From positions 1-64,000 of the forward strand of contig JBHIYN010000014.1 of assembly GCA_041984235.1 (NCBI GenBank): 64,000 nucleotides of DNA, read 5' to 3'. A program made the position numbers and the translations under genes. Source of the stretch: JBHIYN01 sp041984235 (GTDB taxonomy: Bacteria > Pseudomonadota > Gammaproteobacteria > Ga0077536). Below are positions 56,643-64,000 of the stretch, piece after piece. The notes under the pieces were generated by a model that saw only the letters and a list, made by a program, of their open reading frames with translations, was not told where the DNA came from and ran no database searches. Position 1 is the stretch's first letter; each line of letters begins with the position of its first letter.

Positions 56643-58505
56643 CTACGGCAGGCTGAAGACGCTCAGCACACCGCCAAGGCGGGTGTAGCTGTTCAGGCCC
56701 TTGTAGGCACCCACGGCGCCGAGGCCGTCGGTGTCGTTGATGAGGCCTGCCGCCATGCCGATGCCGGCCCAGCCGCCGACACCCGAGAGGACGCCGACGT
56801 ACTGCTTGCCGCCGTGACCCCAGGTGTTGACGTTGCCGATGATTCCGGAAGGCGTCTTGAACTTCCAGAGCAGCTTGCCGCTCTTGGCGTCAATGGCCTT
56901 CAGGTGACCTTCGAGCGTGCCGTAGAACACGACGTCGCCGGCAGTCGCGAGCGCACCACTCCAAACGGAGAAACGCTCCGGAATCGACCACACGATCTTG
57001 CCCTTGTCCGCATCCCAGGCGATGAAGTTGCCCAGGTTGTTGTTGTTGGCATTGTTGCCGAACTCCGGACCCGGGGAGACGCGGCCGGCCGGGAACATGC
57101 TGAGAACAGCGTTCACGTACGGCTGACCGGCGACGTATTCACCGCCGGAAACGGGCTCGTAGTTCATGCAGACGTGGTTGGTCGGGACGTAGAACAGGCC
57201 GGTACGCGGGCTGTAAGCCGCCGGCTGCTGATCCTTGGTACCCAACGCCGCGGGGCAGATGTTGGTGGTGTTGACGTCCTCGCCCTGCGCGTGGGTGCTG
57301 TACTTCGCAACCACCTGCGGACGACCGGTCTTCATGTCGACGTGCGTAGCCCAGTTCACCGCCGGGTCGTACTTCTCGGCGACCAGCAGGGCGCCGTTGG
57401 TGCGATCCAGGGTGTAGCCGAAGCCGTTGCGGTCGAAGTGGACCAGGGCCTTGGTGTCCTTGCCCTTGACCTTCATGTCAACGAGGATCATCTCGTTGAT
57501 GCCGTCGTAGTCCCACTCATCGTGCGGCGTCATCTGGTAGACCCAGTGGGCCATACCGGTGTCGACGTCGCGCGAGAAGATGGACATGGACCACTTGTTG
57601 TCACCGGGGCGGACGACCGGGTTCCAGGTCGACGGGTTGCCGGTACCGTAGTACAGCGCGTTGCGCGCCTTGTCGTACGGCCACCAGCCCCACACCGAAC
57701 CACCACCGATCTTCCACTGGTCACCCTTCCAGGTCTTCAGCGAAGAATCCTTGCCGATGGGCTGCCCCATCGAAGTGGTCTTGGCGGGATCGACCAGCAT
57801 GTCGGAATCCGGACCCATGCTGTAGGCGCGCCAGGCGCGCTTGCCGTCCTTCAGGTTGTAGGCATTGATCCAGCAGCGCACGCCGAACTCAGCACCGGAC
57901 ATGCCCGTGATGACCTTGTCCTTCATCACATGGGGCGCGTTGGTGTTGGTCTGACCCAGCTTCGGATCGCCGTTCTTCACCGACCAGACTTTCTTGCCGG
58001 ACTTGGCGTCCAGGGCGACCAGCGTGGTATCAGCCTGTTGCAGGATGATCTTGCCATCGCCGTAGCCGAGACCGCGATTGACCGTGTCACAGCACATGAC
58101 CGGAACGGTTTCATCGTAGTCCTGGACGGGCACGTATTCCCACACGATCTCGAGGTTGTCGAGATTGATCGCGAACACGTTGTTGGGGAACGCTGCGTGG
58201 ATGTACAGCGTGTCATGCGACAGGCCGGTTGCCGAACCGGGCAGGACCAGCGGGCCACCTTCGTGGCCGCGCAGGACACCCGTGGAAAACGTCCACGCCG
58301 CCTGGAGCTTGTGCGCATTCTGGTTATTGATCTGATTGAGCTCAGAATAACGCCAGTTCCAGTAGTTACCACCGGGGAATACCCAGTAGTTGGGGTCTTG
58401 CATCAGCTTCTCGAGTTCTGCGTTCGCCGATACCTGGGCGGTTCCGGTGAGCGCCAACGCAGAGGCTGCTGCAATGAGCCATCGCTTCAACGATGTCATC
58501 CTCAT
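56643..58505 (-). CDS. xoxF: Lanthanide-dependent methanol dehydrogenase XoxF
   Basis: A 620-residue PQQ enzyme, an eight-bladed propeller, with signal peptide (MRMTSLKRWLIAAASALAL..., ending SAN or nearby). The disulfide is the vicinal C138-C139 pair. The catalytic Asp332 and the extra Asp334 in HDEWDYDGINE mark a lanthanide enzyme; calcium MxaF has Ala at the second site. Other metal ligands are Glu206 (GAEFGV) and Asn290 (GNPSTW). I chose the ATG at 58505 (AAGGAGG at minus 5) over 58538; the first residues (KRWLIAA) look like a signal. It oxidises methanol to formaldehyde in the periplasm. Confidence 0.95.
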   Translation of the reverse strand: MRMTSLKRWLIAAASALALTGTAQVSANAELEKLMQDPNYWVFPGGNYWNWRYSELNQINNQNAHKLQAAWTFSTGVLRGHEGGPLVLPGSATGLSHDTLYIHAAFPNNVFAINLDNLEIVWEYVPVQDYDETVPVMCCDTVNRGLGYGDGKIILQQADTTLVALDAKSGKKVWSVKNGDPKLGQTNTNAPHVMKDKVITGMSGAEFGVRCWINAYNLKDGKRAWRAYSMGPDSDMLVDPAKTTSMGQPIGKDSSLKTWKGDQWKIGGGSVWGWWPYDKARNALYYGTGNPSTWNPVVRPGDNKWSMSIFSRDVDTGMAHWVYQMTPHDEWDYDGINEMILVDMKVKGKDTKALVHFDRNGFGYTLDRTNGALLVAEKYDPAVNWATHVDMKTGRPQVVAKYSTHAQGEDVNTTNICPAALGTKDQQPAAYSPRTGLFYVPTNHVCMNYEPVSGGEYVAGQPYVNAVLSMFPAGRVSPGPEFGNNANNNNLGNFIAWDADKGKIVWSIPERFSVWSGALATAGDVVFYGTLEGHLKAIDAKSGKLLWKFKTPSGIIGNVNTWGHGGKQYVGVLSGVGGWAGIGMAAGLINDTDGLGAVGAYKGLNSYTRLGGVLSVFSLP

Positions 58506-58524
58506 GACCTCCTCCTTACACACT

Positions 58525-58567
58525 TTCTTGTTTAACAATCACGTGATTGATCTCTTCTTGTTTTAAC
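58525..58567 (-). promoter_or_regulatory. Palindrome with flanking direct repeats in the xoxF leader
   Basis: CAATCACGTGATTG (58536-58549) is a perfect 14-bp palindrome. On its two sides are near-identical repeats TTCTTGTTTAAC (58525-58536) and TTCTTGTTTTAAC (58555-58567), starting 30 bp apart. The whole block lies 20-62 bp upstream of the xoxF start. It looks like a regulator-binding site or a leader RNA structure. The regulator is unknown; lanthanide or methanol control is only a guess. Confidence 0.5.
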
Positions 58568-59035
58568 TCCGCGACGACCCGAGATCGGGAAGTCGACGCA
58601 GAGTATTCGGTAAATCGGTAGTGGAACTCGTCGATAGGGCGCGAGGGAGCGCCGGACGCAGGGACGCGTACTGGAGGAAAGTCGGAAGGCTTCTGACGAA
58701 TTCACGCAATGGTGTACCACCCCTTCGGCCGCTGTCCCGCTTGAGCCGGCCTCAAACCTGGCCGTGGGCACGGGAGCATTCCTAGGCAGCGACCCTTTGA
58801 CACCTGGTATCACCCGTGCGCGTCGCGCCCGGGTGAAGCACCGAGTCTCGTGTCCACACCATCTCACGAGGCAATGCATCAGTCGATGCACTGTGCTTCC
58901 TGCACACCATGCGGATTGCACGGTCGACTTCAATTATAGGGATATTTTCCCGAGCAGCAACCGCTTTGCCGCCGGGCAAAATGCCCTGTACCCGTGCGGC
59001 GTCACCGGTCTCGCCGGGGACTTTTTCAAGGTGCT
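58568..59035. other. Long non-coding stretch upstream of xoxF
   Basis: About 470 bp with no convincing coding frame. A short inverted repeat TGCATC-AGTC-GATGCA lies at 58875-58890. I saw no known riboswitch fold and no clear sigma70 promoter by eye. Its length is unusual for this densely coded window and suggests a complex regulatory region for xoxF. Confidence 0.6.
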
Positions 59036-59437
59036 TCAAGGACTCTTTTCCGTGTCACCGGAGGGCGCCGTCGCGGCCTTGGCCGCACCCGCCCGCCGGC
59101 CGATGAAACAACGCTTCTGGGCATCCTCGCGGGCGGCCTCGAGCTCGGCAACGATTTCAGCCGCACGCTCGTTGTCGCGGAACAGCCCGCCCTTCTCCCC
59201 CGGCATGCGCTTGTAAATCTCGTAGGTGCGGGCCTCGGTGAAGTCGTCGAACGGCACCTGCTGGGCGATGACGTCAATTTCGCAGGCGCACGCGTAGAGA
59301 TTGTCGACCGTCTGGCCACCGTGGGTGCGCATGCAGGTCAGCACGTGGTCGACACGCTCGAGGGTGGGATAGTCGTTGGCCGCGGCAGCGGACATGGTGG
59401 CTGCGCAGAGCACAGCGGGAACTAACCGCTTGAACAT
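59036..59437 (-). CDS. Small cysteine-containing exported protein near xoxF, function unknown
   Basis: A 133-residue protein with a signal peptide (MFKRLVPAVLCAATMSAAAA, then NDYP). The mature part is helical and acidic, with Cys in HVLTCMRTHGG, LYACACEIDV and AQKRCFIGR, four in all, which may form two disulfides. AGGGA precedes the ATG at 59437. I have seen similar small proteins near XoxF-like quinoproteins but cannot name a family. It runs toward xoxF on the same strand and is divergent from the O-antigen ligase gene. Confidence 0.72.
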   Translation of the reverse strand: MFKRLVPAVLCAATMSAAAANDYPTLERVDHVLTCMRTHGGQTVDNLYACACEIDVIAQQVPFDDFTEARTYEIYKRMPGEKGGLFRDNERAAEIVAELEAAREDAQKRCFIGRRAGAAKAATAPSGDTEKSP

Positions 59438-59591
59438 GGATTCCCTATGGCTTGGTCCGGGACCCGATGTTAACAACACCCTTGGATTAAGGCGAAGCGT
59501 ATCGTACCGTGCGGCGGCGAATTGCCGCAGTGCAAAATCCGTTCAAGAATGCGGCACCGCAATCCGCTACCCTTCTTTTCGGCGTGATCCG

Positions 59592-60989
59592 ATGGCACTG
59601 ACAGCTCTGGCATTCCTCGCGGTGTACGCGTTCATGCTGATGCGTGCCTTCACCGTGCACCCGAAATGGGGACTGTTCACCTACATCGCGGTGTTCTACC
59701 TGCACCCGCCGATGCGCTGGTGGGGCGCCTCCCTGCCCTCGGCCATTCGCTGGTCCCTGCTCGCCGCGCTGGTCACGCTGATCGCGGCATCCGGCTCCAA
59801 GTTCCGGAGCCACGCCACCCCGTGGAGCTCACTGACCGTCACCAAGTGCGCGATTGCGCTCGTCACCTGGATGTGGATCCAGCTCGCCTGGGCCAACCCC
59901 ATGCACTTCGAGGATCTCATCCTGTTCTCGAAGTACCTGCTGCTGTTCTATCTCATCTACCACATCATGGCCGACAAGCAGGGCCTGGTGGACTTCTCCA
60001 TCGTGCACGTGCTCGGCTGCTTCTACTTCGGCATGCTCGCGCTGGACGCCGGCGGCGCCGGCCGCCTGGAGTACATCGGCGGCCCGGGGACCAACGACTC
60101 CAACACCCTCGGCATGCACGTCTCCACGAGCCTCTTCTTCGCCGGTGCCATCATCCTCTCGCAGCCCGGCTGGCGGCGCTGGCTGATGTTCATCACGGTG
60201 CCGGTGATCACCAACTGCGTGGTGCAGACCGAGAGTCGCGGGGCGTTCCTGGGCGCGGCCTGCGGCTCGCTCGCGTTCTACTATTACGCGCCGAAGGAGC
60301 ACCGCAAGATCATCATGTCGCTGGGCACGATCGCGGTGTTCGTGCTGCTGGCCTACGCACCCGCCGCCTACTGGGAGCGCATCGCCTCGATCGGCGCGGT
60401 CACCAACGAGGAAGTCGAGGTCGATCACAGCGCCGAGTCGCGTATCGTCATCATGAAAGCGCAGTGGGAGATGTTCAAGGATTACCCCATGGGCCTGGGG
60501 GCGCGCACCACCGCCTACCTCAGCCGCGGCTACCTGGCCACGGAGTGGCTCACGGCCCGGCCCGGCCAGGACCGGGAGACCCAGGGCGCACGGGCCTCGC
60601 ACAACACCCTCATGGCCGTGGTCACCGATTACGGCCTGCCCGGCATCATCATCACGGTGGTCGCCGGCTTCGCCGTGCTCGGCATGCTACGGCGCCTCAA
60701 GGTGGTCTCGCGCACCTGTCGCGACAAGACCCTGGTACTGTGCGGCGCGGCCGCGGCGGCGGCGCTGACCACGGTGCTGATCGCGGGCCTGTTTACCAAT
60801 TACGTGCGCGCCGAGATCCAGCTCTGGTCGATCGCCCTGATCGCTGCCATCCTGCAGATCGCGGCCCGCATGGAGGCCCAGGAGCAAACGGCGCCGGGCG
60901 ATGCCGGGCACCGCCGGCCGGACGCCGCCGGCCCGCTGCCGGCCGTGCCCGCACAGGCCGGCCGGGCGCAGGCTACTCAGACTCCGTGA
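59592..60989 (+). CDS. O-antigen ligase/Wzy-like protein, exosortase-A-associated
   Basis: A 465-residue membrane protein with about 11 helices. WGLFTYIAVFYLHPPMRWWG at the N-terminus, GGPGTNDSNTLGMHVSTSLFF and ESRGAFLGAACGSLAFYYYAPK are marks of the putative O-glycosylation ligases found with exosortase A. A large periplasmic loop (about residues 255-345) precedes the last helices. The ATG at 59592 follows a GC-poor gap. With galE and the acyl-CoA ligase it begins an exopolysaccharide/PEP-CTERM sorting locus that extends beyond the window. Confidence 0.8.
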   Translation: MALTALAFLAVYAFMLMRAFTVHPKWGLFTYIAVFYLHPPMRWWGASLPSAIRWSLLAALVTLIAASGSKFRSHATPWSSLTVTKCAIALVTWMWIQLAWANPMHFEDLILFSKYLLLFYLIYHIMADKQGLVDFSIVHVLGCFYFGMLALDAGGAGRLEYIGGPGTNDSNTLGMHVSTSLFFAGAIILSQPGWRRWLMFITVPVITNCVVQTESRGAFLGAACGSLAFYYYAPKEHRKIIMSLGTIAVFVLLAYAPAAYWERIASIGAVTNEEVEVDHSAESRIVIMKAQWEMFKDYPMGLGARTTAYLSRGYLATEWLTARPGQDRETQGARASHNTLMAVVTDYGLPGIIITVVAGFAVLGMLRRLKVVSRTCRDKTLVLCGAAAAAALTTVLIAGLFTNYVRAEIQLWSIALIAAILQIAARMEAQEQTAPGDAGHRRPDAAGPLPAVPAQAGRAQATQTP

Positions 60990-61034
60990 CGGCGTGCCGC
61001 TAACGACACCACACCCCAGCGAGAGTAGCGCGAG

Positions 61035-62024
61035 ATGAGTCAGATACTGGTCACCGGCGGCGCCGGTTACATCGGCAGCCACGTGGTCAAGCTGCTCGGC
61101 CGCGCAGGCCACGCCCCCGTCACCCTCGACAACCTCTCCAAGGGCAACGCCGACGCGGTGACCGCCGGCGAGCTGGTCGTCGGCAATACCGGCGACCGCG
61201 AGCTGGTGAGCGCCCTGCTCGAGCAGCACCGCATCGACACCGTGCTGCATTTCGCGGCGTCGACCATCGTGCCGGAATCGGTCGCCGACCCGCTCAGCTA
61301 CTACGGCAACAATACCTGCAACACGCGCAACCTGATCGAATGCTGCGTTGCAGCAGGAGTGCGCCATTTCGTCTTCTCCTCGACCGCGGCGGTCTACGGC
61401 ATGCCCGCCGGCGGGGTCTGCTCGGAGTCGACGCCGACCGCCCCGATCAACCCTTACGGCCAGTCCAAGCTGATGAGCGAGCACATGTTGCGCGACACCT
61501 GTGCCGCGCACCCGATGCGCGCGGTGGTGCTGCGTTACTTCAACGTCGCCGGCAGCGATCCCGACGGCGAGATCGGCCAGTCGACCCCCGGCTCCACGCT
61601 CCTCATCAAGGTCGCGGTCGAGGTCGCCATGGGCAAGCGCGACAACCTGCGCATCTTCGGCACGGACTACCCCACGGCCGACGGCACCGGCGTGCGCGAC
61701 TACATCCATGTCACCGATCTCGCCGCCGCCCACCTCGACGCCCTCGGCTACCTCGAGCAGGGCGGCGACACCGTCACGCTGAACTGCGGCTACGGCCACG
61801 GCTACAGCGTGCGCGAGGTCGTCGATACCGTCGAGCGCGTGGCGGGCACACGGCTCGCGGTGATCGAGGACGCGCGCCGCGCCGGCGATCCGCCCGAGCT
61901 GATTGCCGAGGCCAGCCGCATTCGCGAGGTGCTCGGCTGGCAGGCGCGCTACGACGACCTCGAGACCATCGTTCGCACGTCGCTGGAATGGGAGCGCAAG
62001 CTTGCGCAGCGCGCGACCGGCTAG
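61035..62024 (+). CDS. galE: UDP-glucose 4-epimerase
   Basis: A 329-residue extended short-chain dehydrogenase/epimerase: NAD motif VTGGAGYIGSHVVKLL, FSSTAAVYG (catalytic Ser/Thr) and NPYGQSKLM (catalytic YxxxK), and RYFNVAGSDPDGEIGQS. It interconverts UDP-glucose and UDP-galactose for polysaccharide synthesis. It lies 45 bp after the ligase gene and overlaps the next gene by 23 bp. Confidence 0.93.
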   Translation: MSQILVTGGAGYIGSHVVKLLGRAGHAPVTLDNLSKGNADAVTAGELVVGNTGDRELVSALLEQHRIDTVLHFAASTIVPESVADPLSYYGNNTCNTRNLIECCVAAGVRHFVFSSTAAVYGMPAGGVCSESTPTAPINPYGQSKLMSEHMLRDTCAAHPMRAVVLRYFNVAGSDPDGEIGQSTPGSTLLIKVAVEVAMGKRDNLRIFGTDYPTADGTGVRDYIHVTDLAAAHLDALGYLEQGGDTVTLNCGYGHGYSVREVVDTVERVAGTRLAVIEDARRAGDPPELIAEASRIREVLGWQARYDDLETIVRTSLEWERKLAQRATG

Positions 62025-62793
62025 CCCGCTGCTGCAGCAGCTGCTCGTGGCGCTGGCCGCGTGCCTGGCGCTGCTGCATGCCGCGGCCGTCGCCGCCGAC
62101 GACACCCTGGCCGCGACCATCACCCGGGTCAAGCCGTCGATCGTCGGCGTCGGTACCTACCTCGCCGTGCGGCGGCCGCCGGCGCAGCTCCTCGGCACGG
62201 GCTTCGTCGTCGGCAACGGCAACCATGCCGCCACCAATCACCACGTGATCGATACCGAGCTCGATCGCGAGCAGCGCGAGCACCTCGTGGTCTTCATCGG
62301 CAACGGGCGCGCCGTCGAGTACCGCGCGGCGCGCATCGCCGCCGCCGACACCGAGCACGACCTCGCGGTGCTGGCGTTCGACGGCGCCGCGCTGCCGGCG
62401 CTCGAGCTCGGCGACGCCGAGCAGGTACGCGAAGGCATCGACATCGCCTTCACCGGCTTTCCCATCGGCGCCGTGCTCGGCCTCTACCCGGTGACCCATC
62501 AGGGCATCGTTTCCGCCATCACCCCGATCGCGATTCCGGCGGCCAGCTCGCGGCAGCTCACCGCTGACAAGATCGCCGCCCTGCGCGATCCCTACACCGT
62601 GCTCCAGCTCGACGCCACCGCCTATCCCGGCAACAGCGGCAGCCCGGTGTTCCTGCCCGCCGACGGCACCGTCGTCGGTATCGTGAACCGCGTCTTCGTC
62701 AAGGGCCGCAAGGAGGATGTGCTGAGTGATCCGAGCGCGATAACATACGCCATCCCCGTGCGTTACCTTGAGCCCCTGATCAACCGCCGCTGA
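62002..62793 (+). CDS. Exported trypsin-like serine protease
   Basis: A 263-residue S1-type protease. A signal peptide (about 1-33, ending VAA) is followed by the catalytic triad His in ATNHHVID, Asp in EHDLAVLAF and Ser in YPGNSGSPVF, as in HtrA/Deg proteases but without a PDZ domain. The start is the TTG at 62002: GGGAG lies 7 bases upstream, and the signal peptide begins there; no ATG is available. It overlaps galE by 23 bp. Its substrate may be a PEP-CTERM or envelope protein (inference). Confidence 0.8.
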   Translation: MRSARPASPLLQQLLVALAACLALLHAAAVAADDTLAATITRVKPSIVGVGTYLAVRRPPAQLLGTGFVVGNGNHAATNHHVIDTELDREQREHLVVFIGNGRAVEYRAARIAAADTEHDLAVLAFDGAALPALELGDAEQVREGIDIAFTGFPIGAVLGLYPVTHQGIVSAITPIAIPAASSRQLTADKIAALRDPYTVLQLDATAYPGNSGSPVFLPADGTVVGIVNRVFVKGRKEDVLSDPSAITYAIPVRYLEPLINRR

Positions 62794-62848
62794 TGGCCGG
62801 CGCACACCCCGCACTGCCTGGCGTCATGACGGCGAGAGCACCGTAACC

Positions 62849-64000
62849 GTGTCCTACCTGCTGCACCAGACCCTGTTCGACACCGCCCGTCGCGCACCGC
62901 GGCGCGCGCTGCTCGTGCACGACAAGCACGGCTCCGCCAGCGCCGCGACGGTGCGTGACGAGGTCGTCGCGCTCGCCCATGCCCTCGCCGCGCTCGGCCT
63001 CGAAGCCGACGACCGGGTCGCGGTGTTTCTGCCCAAGCTGCCGCTGACGGCCTACGCGTTCTACGCGGCGGCCTGTGCGGGCGGCGTCTTCGTACCGGTC
63101 AACCCGGTGCTGAAGCCGGCCCAGGTCCAGCATATCCTGCGCGATTGCGACGTGCGCGTGCTCGTAACCAGCCCCGAGCGCGTCGGCCACCTGCGCGAGA
63201 TCCTTGCCGCGTGCCCCGCCCTGCGCGAGGTCATCCTGAACGAGCCGCCGCCGGACGATTTCGAATGTCCGGTGCCGCATACCGTGTGGCAGCCGCTCAA
63301 CGGCGACGCGCCGCCGGATTTCACCTCGCCGCGCCGTATCGACAACGACATGGCCGCGATCCTCTACACCTCCGGCAGCACCGGCCGGCCCAAGGGCGTC
63401 ATCATCTCGCACCGGAACATCGTCGACGGCGCGCGCAGCGTCTCGCAGTACCTCGAGATCAGCGACGCGGATCGGCTGCTCGCGGTGCTGCCGTTCAGCT
63501 TCGATTACGGGCTCAACCAGCTCACCGCCAGCGTCCTCACGGGCGCGACCTGTGTGCTGTTCGACTACCTCCTGCCGCGCGAAGTCATCCGCGCGCTGGA
63601 ACGCCATGCCATCACCGGTCTCGCCGCGGTGCCGCCGCTGTGGGCGCAGATCGCGCCGCTCGAGTGGCCGCAGCCGGTGGTCGACACGCTGCGCTACATC
63701 ACCAACTCCGGCGGCGCCATGCCGGACGGCGTGCTGGCGCGCCTGCGCGAGAAGCTGCCGCGCACGCGCCCGTTCCTGATGTACGGCCTGACCGAGGCGT
63801 TTCGCTCGACCTGGCTGCCGCCGGAGAAGATCGACGAGCGTCCGGGCTCCATGGGCAAGGCCATTCCCAACGCGGAGATCCTGGTCGTGCGCGAGGATGG
63901 CGTGCCGGCAGCGCCCAACGAGCCCGGCGAGCTGGTGCACCGCGGCGCGCTGGTCGCGCTCGGTTACTGGAACGACCCCGAGCGCACCGCGTTGCGCTTC
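62849..64000 (+). CDS. AMP-forming acyl-CoA ligase, exosortase-A-associated (3' end outside window)
   Basis: The first 384 residues of an ANL-superfamily ligase: LLVHDKHGSASAATVRDEVV, FVPVNPVLKPAQVQHIL, P-loop YTSGSTGRPKGVIISHRN, YGLTEAFRST and GYWNDPERTALRF. It activates a carboxylic acid as adenylate and then CoA thioester. This subgroup is common in exosortase-A gene clusters. The GTG at 62849 is the only sensible start. The gene runs past the window edge. Confidence 0.88.
   Translation, partial: MSYLLHQTLFDTARRAPRRALLVHDKHGSASAATVRDEVVALAHALAALGLEADDRVAVFLPKLPLTAYAFYAAACAGGVFVPVNPVLKPAQVQHILRDCDVRVLVTSPERVGHLREILAACPALREVILNEPPPDDFECPVPHTVWQPLNGDAPPDFTSPRRIDNDMAAILYTSGSTGRPKGVIISHRNIVDGARSVSQYLEISDADRLLAVLPFSFDYGLNQLTASVLTGATCVLFDYLLPREVIRALERHAITGLAAVPPLWAQIAPLEWPQPVVDTLRYITNSGGAMPDGVLARLREKLPRTRPFLMYGLTEAFRSTWLPPEKIDERPGSMGKAIPNAEILVVREDGVPAAPNEPGELVHRGALVALGYWNDPERTALRF

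Noticed and set aside
58568..59035. Possible riboswitch or coding gene upstream of xoxF
   Set aside because: No known riboswitch core could be recognised by eye, and open frames there lack plausible starts, codon bias or protein character.

Overview
The window is a GC-rich, densely coded chromosomal segment of a gammaproteobacterial methylotroph. The gammaproteobacterial assignment rests on gene order: ftsK-lolA-rarA-crcB-serS, aat-bpt-infA, and comEC-exbB-exbD-lpxK-ycaR-kdsB are typical of that class. LpxK, KdsB and the Lol proteins show a Gram-negative envelope. I cannot name the genus from the sequence alone.

Layout. 1-594: a tRNA-Ser gene cut by the window edge, a decayed second tRNA-Ser copy, and a small inverted-repeat element. 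595-28533: housekeeping and envelope genes (dicarboxylate symporter, an MgtE/CBS/MscS operon, a BI-1 protein, serS, fluoride channel, rarA, lolA, ftsK, N-end-rule transferases, infA, LPS genes, ExbBD, ComEC, LolCD, TsaB, CpdA). 28624-33112: a class Ia ribonucleotide reductase operon with a well-formed sigma70 promoter that carries two phased NrdR-type boxes. 33178-44889: genes for making and using the C1 carriers tetrahydromethanopterin (H4MPT) and a methanofuran-like cofactor. They include an MfnE-like kinase, PabB, an MfnF-like protein, a HisA-like protein, Fae, a CitG-like protein, two ATP-grasp enzymes, Mch, MtdB and beta-RFAP synthase. An EAL-domain protein sits among them. 45086-54185: fhcBADC followed after 4 bp by a two-subunit formate dehydrogenase. 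54204-58505: lanthanide-type methanol dehydrogenase XoxF with XoxJ, a pseudoazurin-like cupredoxin and an unknown periplasmic protein. 59592-64000: the start of an exosortase-A-associated polysaccharide locus.

How the genes work together. XoxF oxidises methanol to formaldehyde in the periplasm. Fae condenses formaldehyde with H4MPT. MtdB and Mch oxidise the adduct to formyl-H4MPT. The Fhc complex moves the formyl group to the methanofuran-like carrier and hydrolyses it to formate. The NAD-linked formate dehydrogenase oxidises formate to CO2. Nearly the whole path from methanol to CO2 is thus encoded in about 20 kb, with several biosynthetic genes for its cofactors. The most unusual point is that a blue-copper protein lies next to xoxF and no cytochrome c gene is visible nearby. 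A cupredoxin may be the electron acceptor of this methanol dehydrogenase.
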